A stretch of DNA of 44,279 bases, taken from assembly GCA_029268305.1 (NCBI GenBank), contig JAJUGE010000020.1, positions 1 to 44,279 on the forward strand. Reading direction: 5' to 3'. Below are positions 7,311 through 16,719 of the stretch, in pieces (the stretch's first letter is position 1; every line of letters begins with the position of its first letter). The translations under genes were made by a program, and so were the position numbers. Source of the stretch: Alphaproteobacteria bacterium. Lineage in GTDB: Bacteria; Pseudomonadota; Alphaproteobacteria; JAJUGE01. The notes beneath the pieces are model-generated. The model had not been told where the DNA came from. It was given only the letters and a program-made list of their open reading frames with translations, and made no database searches.

Positions 7311-8303
7311 ATGGCCTTCCCACTTAAGCGGGCTTTCCAGCGCGGCCGTGCGTGGGGCCGGATGAAGGGGCCGGGCGGTCCGGGCGCCCTGATCGTCCCG
7401 TTGTTCCGGCCGATCCTGAGGCGCCGCCGCCTCGTGGGAAAGGTGCCGGTCCCCGGCCCGGGGCTCGGCCTGCGTTCGGGCAATCTCGAGGTGCGGCTGG
7501 CGCGGACGGCGGCGGAAATCGACGCGGCGCAGGCGCTCAGGTACCGTGTCTTCTACGAAGAGATGGATGCGCACGCTTCGCCGGACGTCGCGGCGCGGCG
7601 GCGCGATTTCGATCGTTTCGACGAGCACTGCGATCACCTGCTGGTGATCGATCACGAGCTCGGCCCAGGCGCCGAAGGTGTGGTCGGCACTTACCGCCTG
7701 TTGCGTCGTGAGGCCGCAGCCGGTATCGGCCGCTTCTACACGCAGGACGAATACAACATTCGGCGTCTCATGCAGGGGCACCAGGAGATCATGGAGCTGG
7801 GGCGCTCGTGCGTCGCGCCCGAGTACCGGCGGCACCAGACGATGCAGCTCCTGTGGCGCGGCATCGCCCAGTACGTCCAGCATTACGACGTATCGCTGAT
7901 GTTCGGATGTGCGAGCTTCCGCGGCATCGATCCCGACAGTCACGCGATGCCGCTCAGCTATCTCTATTACAATCACCTCGCCCCCGTCGGCATCAGACCC
8001 AAAGCCGTGCGCGAGCGGTATGTCGACATGCGGCGGCTCCCGGCGAGCGAGGTCGATCAGAAAGCCGCCCTCGCGGCGCTGCCGCCTCTGATCAAGGGAT
8101 ATCTCCGCCTCGGAGGTTTCGTCGGCGACGGTGCCGTGATCGACGAGCAGTTCAACACCACCGACGTCTGCATCGTCGTCAAGACCGACTGGGTGACCGG
8201 CAAATACGTGCGCCGCTACAACCGTGACGACCAGGACCGGGATCCTTCCGAGGAAGGCCGGCTGCGCCGCGACGGCCGGAACCTGGCGCAAGAGAGAGCC
8301 TGA
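7311..8303 (+). CDS. olsB: L-ornithine N-alpha-acyltransferase OlsB (GNAT family)
   Basis: A 330-aa protein of the OlsB/PlsX-like GNAT family (acyl-ACP-dependent), which adds a 3-hydroxy-fatty acyl group to the alpha-amine of ornithine to make lyso-ornithine lipid. Family hallmarks visible are EVRLARTAAEIDAAQALRYR (about 60-79), RVFYEEMDA, VGTYRLLRR, EYNI, and the run EIMELGRSCVAPEYR. The first 55 residues are basic and variable. ATG 7311 has GAGG 4 nt upstream. It is followed 31 bp later by a PlsC-type gene, the standard olsBA pair. Ornithine lipids replace phospholipids in many alphaproteobacteria, often under phosphate limitation. Confidence 0.88.
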   Translation: MAFPLKRAFQRGRAWGRMKGPGGPGALIVPLFRPILRRRRLVGKVPVPGPGLGLRSGNLEVRLARTAAEIDAAQALRYRVFYEEMDAHASPDVAARRRDFDRFDEHCDHLLVIDHELGPGAEGVVGTYRLLRREAAAGIGRFYTQDEYNIRRLMQGHQEIMELGRSCVAPEYRRHQTMQLLWRGIAQYVQHYDVSLMFGCASFRGIDPDSHAMPLSYLYYNHLAPVGIRPKAVRERYVDMRRLPASEVDQKAALAALPPLIKGYLRLGGFVGDGAVIDEQFNTTDVCIVVKTDWVTGKYVRRYNRDDQDRDPSEEGRLRRDGRNLAQERA

Positions 8304-8334
8304 TTCGGCTTTGCCTCGCCGACAGTACGGGTCG

Positions 8335-9132
8335 ATGTGGCGGGGGTCCCGCACGCTCGCAGCGGCGCGGCTGCTCGTCTATCTGACGTGGACGGGTCTG
8401 CTCCTTCCGTTCCAGATCGTTGCGGTCGGTTTCGACCTCCGATTGGCGAAGACATTGCCGCGGTTTTACCACCGGGTCTGTTGCCGCATCCTCGGTCTCG
8501 ACGTCGAGGTGCGCGGCGCCCTCTCCGATCGGCGGCCGCTGCTTCTCGTCTGCAACCACAGCTCGTACGTCGACATCACCGTCCTGGCCAGCCTCGTCGC
8601 GGGCTCTTTCGTCGCCAAGCGCGAGGTGGCGGACTGGCCCTTCTTCGGCCTGCTCGCCAAGCTGCAGCAGACTGTCTTCATCGACCGGCAGGGACGGAAT
8701 GTGGGTCGGCAGCGGGATGCGATGCAGGCGCGGCTGGAGCGTGGCGACGATCTCATCCTGTTTCCGGAAGGGACGAGCAACGACGGCAACAGGGTCCTGC
8801 CCTTCAAGAGCGCGCTCTTCAGCGTGGCGGAGCGGACGGTCGAGGGGCGGCCGATCGACGTGCAACCGGTCTCGATCGCCTATACGCGCCTGAACGGCAT
8901 TCCGCTCGGCCGCGCGCTGCGCCCGTTTTTCGCCTGGTACGGCGACATGAGCCTGGCGCCGCATCTTGTCAGTCTCCTCGGTTTCGGCCGCGTGCGCGTG
9001 GTGGTTGAATTCCATCCGGTCGTGACGATCGACGCGTTCGGCTCGCGCAGGGCGATGGCGGCGGGCTGCAGGCAGATCGTCGCCGAAGGCGTCGCCCGAG
9101 CGCTGTCGGACCGCCCGGCGCAGTACGCTTGA
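8335..9132 (+). CDS. olsA: Lysophospholipid/lyso-ornithine-lipid acyltransferase (PlsC family), probable OlsA
   Basis: A 265-aa PlsC-type acyltransferase with an N-terminal hydrophobic segment (about 10-33), catalytic HX4D in NHSSYVD (H75, D80), and the substrate-binding FPEGT motif (143-147). Next to olsB it most likely adds the second acyl chain to lyso-ornithine lipid; a role as a general 1-acylglycerol-3-phosphate acyltransferase cannot be excluded. ATG 8335 is chosen; an in-frame TTG at 8311 would add eight residues, and neither has a strong ribosome binding site, suggesting coupling to olsB. Confidence 0.85.
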   Translation: MWRGSRTLAAARLLVYLTWTGLLLPFQIVAVGFDLRLAKTLPRFYHRVCCRILGLDVEVRGALSDRRPLLLVCNHSSYVDITVLASLVAGSFVAKREVADWPFFGLLAKLQQTVFIDRQGRNVGRQRDAMQARLERGDDLILFPEGTSNDGNRVLPFKSALFSVAERTVEGRPIDVQPVSIAYTRLNGIPLGRALRPFFAWYGDMSLAPHLVSLLGFGRVRVVVEFHPVVTIDAFGSRRAMAAGCRQIVAEGVARALSDRPAQYA

Positions 9133-9171
9133 CAGGGGAACCCCGAATGTTAGTTTGCAGCAGGAAGGAGC

Positions 9172-10629
9172 ATGGCGGTCTGCCTCTCGGGCCCGGTCTG
9201 CCGCGGACTGCCGGTTGCGCGCATGCCCCGCCAGGATAGCGGATTGGCGAAGAAGCTCTTTATCAAAACCTATGGCTGCCAGATGAACGTCTACGACTCC
9301 GCCCGCATGGCGGATGTCCTGGCGCCGATCGGCTATGAGCCGGTCTCCTCGGTGGAGGGGGCCGACATGGTGATCCTCAACACCTGCCATATTCGGGAGA
9401 AGGCGGCGGAGAAGGTCTATTCCGAGCTCGGCCGCATCCGTCGGCTCAAGGAGGAGCGAGCCGCCGGTGGCGACCGGATGGTCGTCGCGGTCGCCGGCTG
9501 CGTCGCGCAGGCCGAAGGCGAGGAGATGCTGCGGCGCGCGCCGTGCGTCGACATCGTGCTCGGCCCCCAGACCTATCATCGGTTGCCGGAAATGGTCGCG
9601 CGGGTCCATCGCGCCGGCGGCGGGCGGGTGCTCGATACCGACTTTCCCGTCGAGCCGAAGTTCGATGCGCTGCCGGGCGAGGCGGCGCCGCAGGGGGCCA
9701 CATCCTTCCTGACGATCCAGGAAGGCTGCGACAAGTTCTGCACCTTCTGCGTCGTTCCCTATACCCGCGGGGCGGAGTTCTCGCGACCGGCCGAGCAGAT
9801 CCTGGAAGAGGCGCGGCGCCAGGTGGCCGCCGGCGCCCGCGAGATCACGCTGCTCGGTCAGAACGTTAACGCCTACCACGGGGTTGCGCCCGGCGGCGGG
9901 GAGTGGGGCCTCGGCCGGCTGATCCGCGCCCTCGCGGAGATCGAGGGGCTGAGCCGGATCCGCTATACCACCTCACATCCGAACGACGTCGACGAAGAGC
10001 TGATCGCGGCACACCGGGATGCGGACGCTCTCATGCCCTATCTGCATCTTCCGGTGCAATCGGGGTCGGATCGTGTTCTGTCCGCCATGAACCGGCGCCA
10101 CCGGGGGGACGATTACCGTCGGATCGTCGAGCGCCTTCGCGAGGCGCGGCCCGATCTGGCGCTGTCGTCGGATTTCATCGTCGGCTTTCCGGGCGAGACC
10201 GACCGGGACTTCGAGGAGACGATGCGACTCGTCCGCGATGTCGGTTATGCCCAGGCCTATTCGTTCAAGTACAGCCCGCGTCCGGGCACCCCGGCAGCGC
10301 TCCAGCCCAACCAGGTTCCCGAGGAAGTCAAGGCGGAGCGGCTGGCGGAACTGCAGAATTTGCTCGCCGAGCAGCAGCGCCGATTCAACGAAGGCACGGT
10401 CGGGGCCACCATGCCGGTGCTGCTCGAACGGCACGGCCGGCTGCCCGGGCAGCTGGTCGGGCGGAGCCCCTACATGCAGTCGGTCCATGTGACGGCGGAC
10501 GATGATCTGCTCGGCACGATAGTCCCGGTCACAGTGGTCCGGGCGACGCCGAACGGTCTCGCCGGCCGGGTGAGCGGTGCCGCGCCTGCTTCGGCACAGG
10601 CCGGCCTGCGGGAGGGGAGCGCCGTTTGA
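9172..10629 (+). CDS. miaB: tRNA-2-methylthio-N6-dimethylallyladenosine synthase MiaB
   Basis: A 485-aa radical-SAM methylthiotransferase that turns i6A37 into ms2i6A37. The N-terminal UPF0004 domain carries the auxiliary cluster cysteines C36, C72 and C110; the radical-SAM motif is C186-C190-C193 in CDKFCTFC; a TRAM domain forms the C-terminus (about 400-465). ATG 9172 has AGGAAGGAG directly upstream; an in-frame ATG at 9223 would leave only seven residues before the conserved [13 protein letters not shown] and is a fair alternative. It heads the miaB-phoH-ybeY-corC-lnt run, overlapping phoH by four bases (TTGA). Confidence 0.95.
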   Translation: MAVCLSGPVCRGLPVARMPRQDSGLAKKLFIKTYGCQMNVYDSARMADVLAPIGYEPVSSVEGADMVILNTCHIREKAAEKVYSELGRIRRLKEERAAGGDRMVVAVAGCVAQAEGEEMLRRAPCVDIVLGPQTYHRLPEMVARVHRAGGGRVLDTDFPVEPKFDALPGEAAPQGATSFLTIQEGCDKFCTFCVVPYTRGAEFSRPAEQILEEARRQVAAGAREITLLGQNVNAYHGVAPGGGEWGLGRLIRALAEIEGLSRIRYTTSHPNDVDEELIAAHRDADALMPYLHLPVQSGSDRVLSAMNRRHRGDDYRRIVERLREARPDLALSSDFIVGFPGETDRDFEETMRLVRDVGYAQAYSFKYSPRPGTPAALQPNQVPEEVKAERLAELQNLLAEQQRRFNEGTVGATMPVLLERHGRLPGQLVGRSPYMQSVHVTADDDLLGTIVPVTVVRATPNGLAGRVSGAAPASAQAGLREGSAV

Positions 10630-11639
10630 GCGCCGACACGACCGATCAGGCACGGGCGCATCTGGAGTTCGACGACAATCGGCTGCTGCCCGTGCTGTTC
10701 GGGGAGCACGACCGCAACCTGGCGCGGGTCGAGCAGGCGCTGGGCGTCTCGATCGTCTCCCGCGGAAACCATCTTTCCATCACCGGCCCGGCCGGTGCCG
10801 TCCAGACGGCCGAAGCGGCGTTCCGGCAGCTGTACGATCGGCTCAAGCGCGGCCTCCCGGTGAACGCGGCGGAGGTGGAAGGGGCGCTGAAGCTGGCGGG
10901 CGGCGCCGCGCCGGAAGCGGCCGGGGCCGAAGGCATCCAGGTGCGTACGCGCAAGCGGCTGATTTCGCCGCGCTCGCCGACCCAGGCGGCCTATCTACGG
11001 GCGATGCGCGAGAACGATCTCGTGTTCGGCCTCGGTCCGGCTGGTACCGGCAAGAGCTATCTGGCGGTCGCCATGGCGGTGTCGATGATGTCGGCCGGTC
11101 AGGTGGAACGGATCATCCTTTCCCGGCCCGCCGTCGAGGCGGGGGAGCGGCTCGGCTTTTTGCCGGGCGATCTGCGCGAGAAGGTCGACCCCTACCTTCG
11201 CCCGCTTTACGATGCCCTGCACGAGATGCTGCCGGCCGACATGGTCGCGCGGCGCCTCGAGAGCGGGGAGATCGAGGTGGCGCCCCTCGCCTTCATGCGC
11301 GGCCGCACTCTCGCGCATGCGTTCATCATCCTGGACGAGGCACAGAACACCACGCCGGTCCAGATGAAGATGGCCCTGACCCGGATCGGCGAGGGCTCGC
11401 ACATGGTCGTGACCGGAGACCTCAGCCAGATCGATCTGCCGAGCGGCAGCCGGTCGGGACTGGTGGACGCCATGGAAGTGCTGGAGGGTGTGCCCGGCGT
11501 CGCCTTCGCGCATTTCAGTCATCTGGACGTGGTGCGGCATCCGCTCGTCACCCGCATCGTGCGCGCATACGAAGCGCGCGACGCTGCCCGCCGACCTCAG
11601 GCACAGCGGCCGGCCGGCGATCCCGATGAGGGGAGCTGA
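10626..11639 (+). CDS. ybeZ: PhoH-family ATPase (YbeZ)
   Basis: A 337-aa PhoH-like P-loop ATPase. Walker A is GPAGTGKS (137-144) and Walker B FIILDEAQ (233-240); a KH-like N-terminal region covers about 15-75. The YbeZ partner works with the endoribonuclease YbeY, encoded next, in rRNA maturation and ribosome quality control. The start is TTG 10626, overlapping the miaB stop, with a strong GGGAGGGGAG 8 nt upstream. No better in-frame start exists nearby. Confidence 0.93.
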   Translation: MSADTTDQARAHLEFDDNRLLPVLFGEHDRNLARVEQALGVSIVSRGNHLSITGPAGAVQTAEAAFRQLYDRLKRGLPVNAAEVEGALKLAGGAAPEAAGAEGIQVRTRKRLISPRSPTQAAYLRAMRENDLVFGLGPAGTGKSYLAVAMAVSMMSAGQVERIILSRPAVEAGERLGFLPGDLREKVDPYLRPLYDALHEMLPADMVARRLESGEIEVAPLAFMRGRTLAHAFIILDEAQNTTPVQMKMALTRIGEGSHMVVTGDLSQIDLPSGSRSGLVDAMEVLEGVPGVAFAHFSHLDVVRHPLVTRIVRAYEARDAARRPQAQRPAGDPDEGS

Positions 11640-11640
11640 G

Positions 11641-12177
11641 GTGGGGGAAAGCCTCAGAGACCAGCCCGGCGCCGAACTCGATGTATCGGTCGAGTGTTCC
11701 GAGTGGCGACGGATTCCGAAGGCGGCCGCACTCTGCCGTGAGGCGGCCGTGGCGACCCTCCGTCACGTCGGTGTCGCAGGTCGGCCGGTCGAGATCGCCA
11801 TCGTGCTCGCCGACGACGGGATGGTGCGGGAGCTGAACCGACGATATCGTGGTCAGGACAAGCCGACCAACGTGCTGTCGTTTCCGGGACAGGAAGGGGG
11901 GCTCGCCGCCTGCCCGCACGGGCCCGATGCGCCGCCCGCCATGCTAGGCGACATCATCCTCGCCTCGGGCACGGTGTTCGCGGAAGCGGCTTCCCAGGGG
12001 AAGCCGGTCGCTGACCACCTCAGACACCTCGTCGTCCATGGGGTGTTGCACCTGCTCGGGTTCGACCACGAGGCGGACGACGAGGCGGAGCGCATGGAGG
12101 CGGTCGAGAAGACCGTGCTCGGCGGGCTCGGAATTCCCGATCCGTACGATGCGGGTCTGGACCCGGTGCGCGCCTGA
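11641..12177 (+). CDS. ybeY: Endoribonuclease YbeY (rRNA maturation)
   Basis: A 178-aa UPF0054 metalloprotein with the metal-binding signature HGVLHLLGFDH (H133, H137, H143) for 16S rRNA 3'-end maturation and 70S quality control. GTG 11641, one base after the phoH stop, is chosen because GAGGGGAG lies 5 nt upstream; in-frame ATG 11626 lies inside phoH and lacks a ribosome binding site. The position directly after ybeZ is the conserved arrangement. Confidence 0.94.
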   Translation: MGESLRDQPGAELDVSVECSEWRRIPKAAALCREAAVATLRHVGVAGRPVEIAIVLADDGMVRELNRRYRGQDKPTNVLSFPGQEGGLAACPHGPDAPPAMLGDIILASGTVFAEAASQGKPVADHLRHLVVHGVLHLLGFDHEADDEAERMEAVEKTVLGGLGIPDPYDAGLDPVRA

Positions 12178-12202
12178 CGATTCTGCCCAGCCGATACGAG
12201 AA

Positions 12203-13117
12203 ATGAACGACCCCCCGCAATCCGATGTCGCCGCCGCCAATGGCTACCAAGAGGCCGTTGCACGTGATCCCGCGCGCCGCAGCTGGTGGCGCGATCTCTG
12301 GCGTTACCTCCGGCGCTCCCGCAACGGCGATACCTCGATCCGCGACACGCTCGAGGAGCTGATCGAACGGCACGAGGAAGACGAACTGCCGCTGGACCCC
12401 GCCGAGAGGCTGCTTCTCGAAAACACGCTGAAGCTCCGGACCGTATGCGTCGACGACGTGTCGGTGCCGCGCGCCGACATCGTCGCAGTGGAATGCGAGA
12501 CTCCGCTCCGCGAAGTGATCTCGATCATCGCCGAAAAGCACCATTCGCGCCTGCCGGTCTACCGCAAGGATCTCGACGACGTGCTGGGCTGCGTCCACGT
12601 CAAGGACGTTCTGCCGTATGCGGCGTCGGAGAACCCGCCGCCCCTCACCGAGATCATGCGGCCGGTGCTGTTCGTGGCGCCGTCGATGCGCGTGCTCGAC
12701 CTCCTGCTGCGGATGCGCCTCTCGCGCACCCACATGGCGCTCGTCGTGGACGAGTATGGCGGCATCGACGGGCTGGTGACGATCGAGGACCTGGTCGAGG
12801 AGATCGTCGGCGAGATCGAGGACGAGCACGAGATCGTCGAAGGGCCCAGGCTGATCGAACGGCCGGACGGCACGCTGGTCGCCGATGCGCGAACCCAGCT
12901 GGAAGAGTTCGAGGAGCGGGTCGGGCCGGTGCTGACCGAGGACGAGCGCGAGGACATCGACACGCTGGGCGGGCTCGTCGTGACGCTCATCGGCCGTGTG
13001 CCGAGCCGTGGAGAGCTCGTCACCCACTCGTCGGGACTGGAATTCGAGGTTCTCGACGCCGACCCCCGGCGCCTGAAGCGGCTCCGCATCCGTAATCTGC
13101 CCCAGCCGCAGGCGTGA
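12203..13117 (+). CDS. corC: CorC/HlyC-type CBS-domain protein
   Basis: A 304-aa soluble protein with a tandem CBS pair (about 75-205; motifs HHSRLPVYRKDLDDVLGCVH and THMALVVDEYGGIDGLVTIE) and a C-terminal CorC_HlyC (transporter-associated) domain (about 220-300). It lacks the DUF21 membrane domain of the long hemolysin-like forms, so it is the short, soluble type. Often annotated hemolysin C or magnesium/cobalt efflux protein; the actual role is unsettled. It lies between ybeY and lnt as in many proteobacteria and overlaps lnt by four bases (GTGA). Confidence 0.9.
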   Translation: MNDPPQSDVAAANGYQEAVARDPARRSWWRDLWRYLRRSRNGDTSIRDTLEELIERHEEDELPLDPAERLLLENTLKLRTVCVDDVSVPRADIVAVECETPLREVISIIAEKHHSRLPVYRKDLDDVLGCVHVKDVLPYAASENPPPLTEIMRPVLFVAPSMRVLDLLLRMRLSRTHMALVVDEYGGIDGLVTIEDLVEEIVGEIEDEHEIVEGPRLIERPDGTLVADARTQLEEFEERVGPVLTEDEREDIDTLGGLVVTLIGRVPSRGELVTHSSGLEFEVLDADPRRLKRLRIRNLPQPQA

Positions 13118-14730
13118 GGGCCGCGAAAGCACGTTCGACCGACGCCACCGTGCTCGACCGCGCGGCGGCTCGGCTCGCCGGGCTCGCGGGGTGGCGCCGC
13201 ATCGCCGTGGCCGTGTGCTTCGGGGCGGTGTCGGCGCTGGCGTTGCCGCCGTTCAATATCTTTCCCGTTCTGTTCCTGTGTTTTCCGGCGGCAAGCTGGC
13301 TGCTGGACGGTTGCGAGCGGCGGACCGCCGCGTTCGCCACGGGCTGGGCCTTCGGCTTCGGCAACTTCGTGGCCGGACTGTACTGGATCTCGAACGCGCT
13401 GCTGGTCGACGCCGCCCAGTTCGCCTGGCTGCTGCCCTTCGTGGCTGCCGGGCTGCCGGCGGTTCTGGCGCTCTTCACCGGACTCGCGTTTCTCGCCGTC
13501 TGGCCGGCGCGAACGCTCGGGCCGGGCCGGGTGCCGGCATTCGCCGTCGCCTGGACCGTCGCCGAGTGGCTCCGCGGCCATCTCTTCACGGGCTTTCCCT
13601 GGAACCTGATCGGCTACACGTGGACCGGCAGCGAGGCGATGATCCAGCCGGTGTCGCTGATCGGCATCTATGGCCTCAGCCTCCTGACGGTCCTCGCCGC
13701 CGCCGCGCCGGCGGCGCTCGGGACGGTGACTGAACGGCGCCAGGCCGTGCGCACTCGCTGGGTGCCTCTCGCGGCGGGTGTGGCTCTCCTGCTCGCGGGC
13801 GGCCTCTATGGCCTGACACGACTGCCGGCTGGGCCCGTCGACACGGTCGAGGGCGTGAAGCTCCGGATCGTGCAGGCGAACATCGATCAGCGCCTGAAAT
13901 GGCAGCCGGAGGAGCGAGCCGAGATCGTGAGGCGGCATCTGCGCATGTCGCAGGAGGGAAGCGGCGAGCCGCCGGATGCGGTCATCTGGCCGGAGACGGC
14001 CGTTCCGTTCCCGGTCGGCGAAGACGAGCAACTGCACCAGGCGCTGGCGACGGCGATCCCGGGGGGCGGAGGGCTGCTCCTCACCGGCGCGCCCCGGCTC
14101 GAGCGCGACGGCACGGGCGGACCTCGAATCTGGAACAGTCTCGTGGCTGTCGATGCGGCGGGAGCGCTGGTCGGCGCGTTCGACAAGTTCCACCTGGTGC
14201 CGTTCGGCGAGTATGTGCCGTTTCGATCCGTGCTGGGGGCGCTCGGGATCGAGAAGATCACCGCCGGATCGCTGGATTTCTCGGCGGGCCCCGGCCCTCG
14301 CACCCTGCGGCTCCCCGGTCTGCCACCGGTCAGTCCTCTGATCTGCTATGAGGTGATCTTCCCCGGAGCGGTGGTACCCCGCGACGACCGCCCCGCCTGG
14401 ATCCTCAACGTGACGAACGATGCCTGGTACGGCTTCAGCACCGGCCCTTTCCAGCATCTCGCGATCACGACGGTGCGCGCCGTGGAAGAAGGTCTCCCCC
14501 TCGTCCGAGCCGCGAACACAGGCATCTCGGCGGTGATCGATCCCTACGGGCGCATAGTGGCGCGACTGGATCTTCAGACTTCCGGGACTATCGACGCCGG
14601 GCTGCCTCGCGCCCTGCCCCCGACCTGGTATGGCCGGCTCGGCGATCTGCCGCTGGTCATCCTCCTGCTCCTCACCACGGCCGCGGCCTGGAACTGGCGG
14701 AAGCCGCCACCGGAGCGGCGCCCCCGGTAG
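13114..14730 (+). CDS. lnt: Apolipoprotein N-acyltransferase Lnt
   Basis: A 538-aa inner-membrane enzyme for the last step of lipoprotein maturation. The N-terminal half (about 20-240) has six or more hydrophobic segments; the rest is a periplasmic nitrilase-type domain. The catalytic triad is visible as E294 (WPETAVPFP), K358 (DKFHLVPFGEYVPF) and C411 (ICYEVIFP), with spacing close to that of E. coli Lnt. One last transmembrane segment (about 508-525) precedes a basic tail. GTG 13114 overlaps the corC stop. Confidence 0.96.
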   Translation: MRAAKARSTDATVLDRAAARLAGLAGWRRIAVAVCFGAVSALALPPFNIFPVLFLCFPAASWLLDGCERRTAAFATGWAFGFGNFVAGLYWISNALLVDAAQFAWLLPFVAAGLPAVLALFTGLAFLAVWPARTLGPGRVPAFAVAWTVAEWLRGHLFTGFPWNLIGYTWTGSEAMIQPVSLIGIYGLSLLTVLAAAAPAALGTVTERRQAVRTRWVPLAAGVALLLAGGLYGLTRLPAGPVDTVEGVKLRIVQANIDQRLKWQPEERAEIVRRHLRMSQEGSGEPPDAVIWPETAVPFPVGEDEQLHQALATAIPGGGGLLLTGAPRLERDGTGGPRIWNSLVAVDAAGALVGAFDKFHLVPFGEYVPFRSVLGALGIEKITAGSLDFSAGPGPRTLRLPGLPPVSPLICYEVIFPGAVVPRDDRPAWILNVTNDAWYGFSTGPFQHLAITTVRAVEEGLPLVRAANTGISAVIDPYGRIVARLDLQTSGTIDAGLPRALPPTWYGRLGDLPLVILLLLTTAAAWNWRKPPPERRPR

Positions 14731-14854
14731 TTCGGCTGCCTCCCTTTGGCCAGCGTGCAGAGCGCGCTGGAATCACTGTTCGTCCGGTCGCATACTATGG
14801 TAGGCAACGCCTGTTGTGCCCCAGAGGCTCGGGCGGAGAGGCGGGAATCTCACC

Positions 14855-15298
14855 ATGCAGGTCAACACGGTGCAGAAGCAGCGACGGACGCGAGGCAAGC
14901 CGAACAGGATCGACATTCACGTGGGCACCAGAGTGCGTCAGCGGCGGACGTTGCTCGGTATGAGCCAGGAGAAGCTGGCCGATGCGCTCGGGCTCACCTT
15001 CCAGCAGGTTCAGAAATACGAGCGCGGCGCCAACCGGATCGGCGCGGGGCGTTTGTACGAGCTGAGCCGCGCCCTAGACGTTCCCGTGTCCTATTTCTTC
15101 GACGAGGTCGGGCCGGACGGAGCGGCGGCGGGAGGGCTCGCAGAGAAGCCCGCCGCCTACGAGGCCGACCCCATGTCCAGGCGCGAGACGCTGTTGCTGG
15201 TTCGCGCCTATTATGCGATCCCTGACACTGCGGTTCGCCGGCGGGTCCTCGACCTGATGAAGTCCCTCGGAGGCGGCGACGATCCGAAGAACGAGTAG
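14855..15298 (+). CDS. XRE-family helix-turn-helix transcriptional regulator
   Basis: A 147-aa protein with a Cro/C1-type HTH at about 22-82 (VGTRVRQRRTLLGMSQEKLA ... QVQKYERGANRIGAGRLYEL). The C-terminal half includes SRRETLLLVRAYYAIP, typical of the short XRE regulators that alphaproteobacteria keep just upstream of metK. ATG 14855 gives the usual N-terminal length; an upstream in-frame GTG at 14816 would add 13 atypical residues. The 124 bp before it hold a small hairpin (CCAGCG/CGCTGG near 14750-14770) and a TACTAT box that might be a -10. The target is not shown by the sequence; local metK control is an attractive guess. Confidence 0.88.
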   Translation: MQVNTVQKQRRTRGKPNRIDIHVGTRVRQRRTLLGMSQEKLADALGLTFQQVQKYERGANRIGAGRLYELSRALDVPVSYFFDEVGPDGAAAGGLAEKPAAYEADPMSRRETLLLVRAYYAIPDTAVRRRVLDLMKSLGGGDDPKNE

Positions 15299-15351
15299 TA
15301 CTCCGCCCTTTGGGAGGAGGATCGGCAAATGGAGCGTGGCCGGGAAGGGCC

Positions 15352-15518
15352 TTGACGCTGACGCCGTGAAGCGGCATCTAGCGCAGGGCGCGAGTTGTTA
15401 CTTTTTCCTGAAAAGGTGAGCCCAGCCCCGATCGGAGCCGTCGTCTCGGTCGGTGGGCATCGAAGCGCATCGCCACGAGAGGCCACGGCACTTCTCCAGA
15501 CTGTAAATCGAGGGAACT
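15352..15518 (+). promoter_or_regulatory. metK leader: possible promoter and two hairpins
   Basis: The 220-bp gap before metK holds TTGACG (15352-15357) with a weak CATCTA 17 bp later. A 7-bp hairpin follows, ACTTTTT (15400-15406) with AAAAGGT (15411-15417), loop CCTG. A longer imperfect hairpin at 15420-15458 is closed by GCCCA/TGGGC with inner CCGA/TCGG pairing. I do not recognise the SAM-II, SAM/SAH or other known SAM-riboswitch signatures, so a regulatory role is inferred from structure and place only. Confidence 0.35.
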
Positions 15519-16694
15519 GTGGGTAAGGGCAATTATCTCTTCACGAGCGAGTCGGTGTCCGAGGGACATCCGGACAAGATCTGCGACCGGATTTCGGATG
15601 CGGTGGTCGACGCCTACCTCACGGCGGACCCGTTCTCCCGGTGCGGTGTCGAAACGCTCGTTACCACTAATCAGATCGTCGTCGCCGGTGAAACGCGCGG
15701 GCCCGACAGCATCGACCATGCCCGGATCGAGGAGATCGCGCGGCAGTGCGTGAAGGAGATCGGCTACGACCAGCCGAATTTCCACTGGGAGCGCGCGAAG
15801 GTCAAGGTGCTGGTCCACAACCAGTCGACCGACATCGCGATGGGCGTGGACGCCTCGGGCAACAAGGACGAGGGCGCCGGCGACCAGGGACTGATGTTCG
15901 GCTACGCCTGCAACGAGACTGATGCATTGATGCCGGCGCCGATCCACTACAGCCATGCGATACTCCGCTCGCTCGCCGAGGCGCGGCATGCGGGCTCGAT
16001 CCCGGGGATCGGGCCGGATTCGAAGAGCCAGTTGACCCTCGAATATCGTGACGGGAAGCCGGTTCGGGCGACCTCGGTCGTGGTCTCGACGCAGCATGCC
16101 GAACACATGTCACAGGCCGACGTGCGCGAGATCGTCCGCAGTCATGTTCTCGACGTCCTGCCGGAAGGCTGGATGTGCCCCGAGGAGGAGTTCTACGTGA
16201 ACCCGACCGGCCGGTTCGTCATCGGCGGTCCTGACAGCGACGCCGGCGTAACCGGACGCAAGATCATCGTCGATACCTATGGCGGCTCGGCTCCGCATGG
16301 CGGTGGCGCCTTCTCGGGCAAGGATCCGAGCAAGGTCGATCGTTCGGCTGCCTATGCGGCGCGTTATGTCGCCAAGAACATCGTCGCCGCCGGCCTCGCC
16401 GACCGCTGCGTCATCCAGATCGCCTACGCGATCGGCGTTTCGAAGCCGTTGTCGGTCTATGTAGAGACTTACGGCACCGGCAAGTTCGACGAATGGAAGA
16501 TGGCCGAGGTGCTCCGCCGGGGAGACGTGATCGACCTGTCGCCGCGCGGGATTCGTGAGCACCTGAAGCTGAACCGGCCGATCTATGCGCGCACGGCTGC
16601 CTACGGGCACTTCGGGCGGGCACCGGACGAGGACGGCGGCTTCTCGTGGGAAAAGGTCGATCTGGTCGACGCCTTGCGGTCGGTCGCCGGCTGA
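15519..16694 (+). CDS. metK: S-adenosylmethionine synthase MetK
   Basis: A 391-aa methionine adenosyltransferase making SAM from methionine and ATP. Conserved motifs are [19 protein letters not shown] (16-34), the flexible ATP-site region [12 protein letters not shown], and [19 protein letters not shown] for phosphate/metal binding. Length is standard. The GTG start 15519 has AGGGAA 4 nt upstream; [20 protein letters not shown] is the family N-terminus. SAM made here is used by MiaB and TrmB encoded on either side. Confidence 0.97.
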   Translation: MGKGNYLFTSESVSEGHPDKICDRISDAVVDAYLTADPFSRCGVETLVTTNQIVVAGETRGPDSIDHARIEEIARQCVKEIGYDQPNFHWERAKVKVLVHNQSTDIAMGVDASGNKDEGAGDQGLMFGYACNETDALMPAPIHYSHAILRSLAEARHAGSIPGIGPDSKSQLTLEYRDGKPVRATSVVVSTQHAEHMSQADVREIVRSHVLDVLPEGWMCPEEEFYVNPTGRFVIGGPDSDAGVTGRKIIVDTYGGSAPHGGGAFSGKDPSKVDRSAAYAARYVAKNIVAAGLADRCVIQIAYAIGVSKPLSVYVETYGTGKFDEWKMAEVLRRGDVIDLSPRGIREHLKLNRPIYARTAAYGHFGRAPDEDGGFSWEKVDLVDALRSVAG

Positions 16695-16719
16695 GCGAAG
16701 CGGCGGCACCATCCGGTAG

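Noticed and set aside
12559-14457. Minus-strand open frame opposite corC and lnt
   Set aside because: No motif, low complexity; both sense genes have intact catalytic or ligand motifs.
15299-15518. Known SAM riboswitch upstream of metK
   Set aside because: I could not find the conserved core of SAM-II or SAM/SAH classes; kept only as an unclassified structured leader.
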